9,150 bases of DNA from Gammaproteobacteria bacterium (GTDB lineage Bacteria > Pseudomonadota > Gammaproteobacteria > Steroidobacterales > Steroidobacteraceae). This document shows positions 6,933 through 9,150 of this stretch, in pieces (the stretch's first letter is position 1; the number at the start of each line of letters is the position of its first letter). The stretch is taken from NCBI GenBank assembly GCA_029857655.1, contig JAOUGR010000070.1, forward strand, positions 1-9,150. The letters are read 5' to 3'. The translations under genes and the position numbers were made by a program. Under the pieces are notes generated by a model, which made no database searches, was not told where the DNA came from, and saw only the letters and a list, made by a program, of their open reading frames with translations.

Positions 6933-7020
6933 GATTTATGTCGGGGTTTTTCCGGCCGGCCGTTTTGGCGGGCGCTAGGTTAGCATGGTTGGATTCAGCC
7001 TCGGCACCCGGGAGTTTGGC
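6933..7020. promoter_or_regulatory. Divergent region between ppiD and the S9 peptidase gene
   Basis: These 88 bases separate two divergent starts. They contain a ten-base palindrome CGGCCGGCCG (6953-6962) flanked by T runs on the plus strand. No -10/-35 pair stands out in either direction; a CATAAA stretch (6940-6935, minus) is too close to the ppiD ATG to serve as its -10. GGGAG at 7010-7014 is a good ribosome site for the ATG at 7021. Confidence 0.35.
7010..7014 (+). promoter_or_regulatory. Shine-Dalgarno of the S9 peptidase gene
   Basis: GGGAG lies six bases before the ATG at 7021. It decides between that start and the in-frame ATG at 6985, which has only a weak TAGG upstream. The choice also puts the hydrophobic signal core at the right place. 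Confidence 0.6.
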
Positions 7021-9102
7021 ATGCCTTTCAGAATGTTATTTGCGATTTTCCTGCTGCTGGCTATGCCGGCGTCTGCGGCCGCCGCGACTTCTGCGATCCG
7101 GCCGTTTGCCGCCGCGGATGTCTTCGCACTTGAATGGGCCAGCGACCCCCAGATCGCTCCCGACGGGTCAATGGTCGCCTACGTGCGCCGATCCTTCGAC
7201 ATCAGGACCGACCTGCCGCGCCGCATGATCTGGCTCGTGAATCGTGATGGCGGGGAACACCGGCCACTGGCCGGCGGCGCGGCAAATGAATCGAGTCCAC
7301 GCTGGTCACCGGATGGCCGACGGCTCGCCTATGTTTCCGTGGACGCCGACGGTGGGGCCCAGATATTCGTGAAATGGCTCGATGCGGGTGTCACGACGCG
7401 CGTGACCAATCTGACCGACGCGCCTTCAGGTCTCGCCTGGTCGCCCGACGGAAAGACACTCGCGTTCGTGATGAGCGTACCGGTCAAGCGCGAATTGCTC
7501 GCCGTGAAACTGCCGGATCCACCGAAGGGTGCGAAATGGGCGGACCCGCTCAAGGCAATCGATCGGGTCGTCTACCGCGCGGATGGCCAGGGATTCCTGC
7601 CCGACGCCTACGATCACGTGTTCATCGTGCCTGCCGACGGCGGTACGGCGCGTCAGCTGACCGAGGGTGCCTATGACCACGGCGATCTGGCATGGACACC
7701 GGACGGTCGCGAACTCCTGGTCTCGGCGAATCGCCATGCAGATGCCGATCTCAGCCCGGTGGACACCGACATCCACGCGATCGATGTCGCAGATGGTTCG
7801 ATGCGCGCGCTGACCAGCCGCTTCGGCCCGGACAACTCGCCGGCGGTCTCACCGGACGGAAAGTCGATCGCCTACACGGGTTTCGACGACCGGTTCCAGG
7901 GTTACCAGCGCCAGCGACTCTATGTTCTCGGCCGTGGCAGCGGCGAGATCCGTGAACTGGCGGCCGCCGTCGACCGCGACATCCGGCAGCCGACCTGGAG
8001 TGCCGACGGCAGGCTCATCTATTTCCAGTTCGATGATCAGGGCAATACGAAGATTGCCTCGGTCGATCTCGCCGGCAAGGTGAAGGAGCTCACCGACGAT
8101 CTTGGCGGCGAAGGCTGGTCGAGACCCTATGGCGGAGGTTCATTCAGTGCCGCGCGTGACGGCACGATCGCGTACAGCGCGAATGACCCGCTCTCGCCCG
8201 CCGATGTCGGGCTGCTGATCCGTGGCAAGCGCCGCCACCTGACCGCGCTCAATGACGATCTGCTGGGGCAACGCAGGTTGGGGCGGGTGGAGGAAATCTG
8301 GAGCACGTCGCCCACCGACGGTCGCCGCATCCAGGGCTGGCTGATTCAGCCACCGGGCGCGGATCCTGCCAAGAAGTATCCCTTGATCCTCGAGATCCAC
8401 GGCGGGCCATTCGCGAATTACGGCCCCCGCTTCGCCGCCGAACTGCAGCTCTATGCGGCGGCTGGTTACGCCGTGCTCTTTTCCAATCCGCGTGGCAGCA
8501 CGAGTTACGGCGAGGAATTCGGCAACCTGATCCACCACGCCTATCCCGGCAACGATTACGACGACCTGATGTCCATCGTGGACGCCGCGATCGCGCGCGG
8601 TGGCGTCGATGGCGGGCGCCTGTTCGTGACCGGTGGCAGTGGCGGCGGCGTGTTGACCGCGTGGATCGTCGGCAAGACCGGCCGCTTCAGTGCTGCCGCG
8701 GTGCAGAAGCCGGTGATCAACTGGACCAGCTTCGTGCTGACCGCGGATGCGACCAATTTCTTCTACAAGTACTGGTTCGAGAATCCGCCCTGGAAGGACC
8801 CGCAGTCCTACTGGCAGCGTTCGCCATTGTCGCTGGTGGGCAATGTCACAACGCCGACCATGGTCGTGACCGGCGAGCAGGACTACCGCACGCCGATCTC
8901 GGAGTCGGAGCAGTTCTATCAGGCGCTGCGGCTGCGTGGCGTGGATACGCTCCTGGTGCGCGTCCCGGGCGCTTCGCACTCCCTCGACGCCCGCCCCAGC
9001 CTGCTGATCTCACGCGTCGCCCACATTCTCGCCTGGTTCGCCAAATACGATCCAGCCGCAGCCAAGGGCCTGGACGGGTCGCAGGGCCTCGCGGGCCCGT
9101 AA
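7021..9102 (+). CDS. Secreted S9-family (prolyl oligopeptidase-like) serine peptidase
   Basis: This exported peptidase of the S9 (acylaminoacyl peptidase or dipeptidyl peptidase-like) family likely cleaves short peptides in the periplasm or outside the cell. From ATG at 7021 it has 693 residues. A Sec signal comes first (MPFRMLFAIFLLLAMPASA, cleavage probably near A19). A beta-propeller of repeated WSPDG/WTPDG/VSPDG blades covers about 30-415, then an alpha/beta hydrolase domain about 425-680. The triad is visible: S540 in TGGSGGG, D621 in TGEQDYRTP and H653 in PGASHSLD; the oxyanion segment is IHGGPFANYG. ATG at 6985 is in frame but would put 12 polar residues before the signal, and 7021 has a better GGGAG site. 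The propeller normally limits access to small peptides. I see no DPP-IV-type Glu-Glu motif, so dipeptide release is unproven. It is not obviously linked to its neighbours. Confidence 0.9.
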   Translation: MPFRMLFAIFLLLAMPASAAAATSAIRPFAAADVFALEWASDPQIAPDGSMVAYVRRSFDIRTDLPRRMIWLVNRDGGEHRPLAGGAANESSPRWSPDGRRLAYVSVDADGGAQIFVKWLDAGVTTRVTNLTDAPSGLAWSPDGKTLAFVMSVPVKRELLAVKLPDPPKGAKWADPLKAIDRVVYRADGQGFLPDAYDHVFIVPADGGTARQLTEGAYDHGDLAWTPDGRELLVSANRHADADLSPVDTDIHAIDVADGSMRALTSRFGPDNSPAVSPDGKSIAYTGFDDRFQGYQRQRLYVLGRGSGEIRELAAAVDRDIRQPTWSADGRLIYFQFDDQGNTKIASVDLAGKVKELTDDLGGEGWSRPYGGGSFSAARDGTIAYSANDPLSPADVGLLIRGKRRHLTALNDDLLGQRRLGRVEEIWSTSPTDGRRIQGWLIQPPGADPAKKYPLILEIHGGPFANYGPRFAAELQLYAAAGYAVLFSNPRGSTSYGEEFGNLIHHAYPGNDYDDLMSIVDAAIARGGVDGGRLFVTGGSGGGVLTAWIVGKTGRFSAAAVQKPVINWTSFVLTADATNFFYKYWFENPPWKDPQSYWQRSPLSLVGNVTTPTMVVTGEQDYRTPISESEQFYQALRLRGVDTLLVRVPGASHSLDARPSLLISRVAHILAWFAKYDPAAAKGLDGSQGLAGP

Positions 9103-9111
9103 AGATCGACC

Positions 9112-9126
9112 GGGCCGGCAAGGCCC
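9112..9126. other. Short GC-rich hairpin after the S9 peptidase gene
   Basis: GGGCC (9112-9116) pairs with GGCCC (9122-9126) around the loop GGCAA, starting nine bases after the stop codon. No T run follows in the remaining bases, so it is not a clear intrinsic terminator. The area is full of GGGCC/GGCCC words (also at 9084-9097), so a five-pair stem may be chance. The rest of 9103-9150 holds nothing I can identify. Confidence 0.25.
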
Positions 9127-9150
9127 TGCGCCCGTCAGGCCCGCGAAAAC

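Noticed and set aside
6953..6962. Palindrome CGGCCGGCCG with flanking T runs, as a terminator or operator
   Set aside because: It has no loop, so it makes a poor RNA hairpin, and such words are common in GC-rich DNA. No transcript needs to end there because both genes start outward from it.
6985..6987. In-frame ATG upstream as the S9 peptidase start
   Set aside because: It would place 12 residues before the signal peptide, and its ribosome site is weaker than GGGAG before 7021.
8140..8979. A 279-codon minus-strand open frame opposite the S9 peptidase catalytic domain
   Set aside because: The peptidase triad and propeller account for this DNA. The antisense product is rich in Arg and His and has no recognisable family.
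9084..9144. Repeated GGGCC/GGCCC words as an intrinsic terminator
   Set aside because: Several competing short stems are possible and none is followed by a T run within the window.
1..9150. Mobile element, CRISPR array, tRNA, phage or defence genes
   Set aside because: I found no transposase or integrase motifs, no regularly spaced repeats and no tRNA-like cloverleaf; all seven genes are explained as core functions with similar codon use.

Overview
The window is GC-rich chromosomal DNA carrying seven protein genes and almost no spare sequence. It looks like a core housekeeping segment of a gammaproteobacterium. The strongest evidence is the gene set mltD-gloB-yafS-rnhA-dnaQ, a neighbourhood known from Escherichia coli and Pseudomonas, together with a convergent fabI/ppiD pair of the kind I recall in Pseudomonas aeruginosa. 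The high GC content and the secreted S9 peptidase would suit a Pseudomonas-, Xanthomonas- or Steroidobacter-like lineage. The sequence alone does not let me name a genus.

Layout. From 1 to 1702 the minus strand carries a tight run read right to left: a YafS-type methyltransferase, RNase HI (rnhA) and the DNA polymerase III epsilon proofreading subunit (dnaQ), which runs off the left edge. A 58-base divergent gap (1703-1760) separates this from a plus-strand run: gloB (glyoxalase II), mltD (lipoprotein murein transglycosylase with three LysM repeats) and fabI (enoyl-ACP reductase). Their spacing (one-base overlap, then 18 bases) suggests one transcript. fabI faces ppiD (5028-6932, minus; membrane-anchored periplasmic folding factor) across a 67-base G-rich junction. 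ppiD is divergent from a secreted S9-family serine peptidase (7021-9102, plus). The last 48 bases are non-coding as far as they go.

How the genes relate. The left run is replication and genome maintenance: rnhA removes RNA-DNA hybrids and dnaQ proofreads replication. The plus run mixes methylglyoxal detoxification, cell-wall turnover and fatty-acid elongation. The ppiD and peptidase pair act in the envelope or periplasm. The co-location appears to be conserved gene order rather than one pathway.

I found no mobile element, CRISPR array, tRNA, rRNA or phage remnant, and no convincing new system. The points worth a second look are small: a single in-frame stop separating rnhA from dnaQ, several non-ATG starts, the degenerate SAM motif in YafS, a PpiD that keeps canonical parvulin residues, an alanine at the triclosan-relevant position of FabI, and a G-rich tract between fabI and ppiD.
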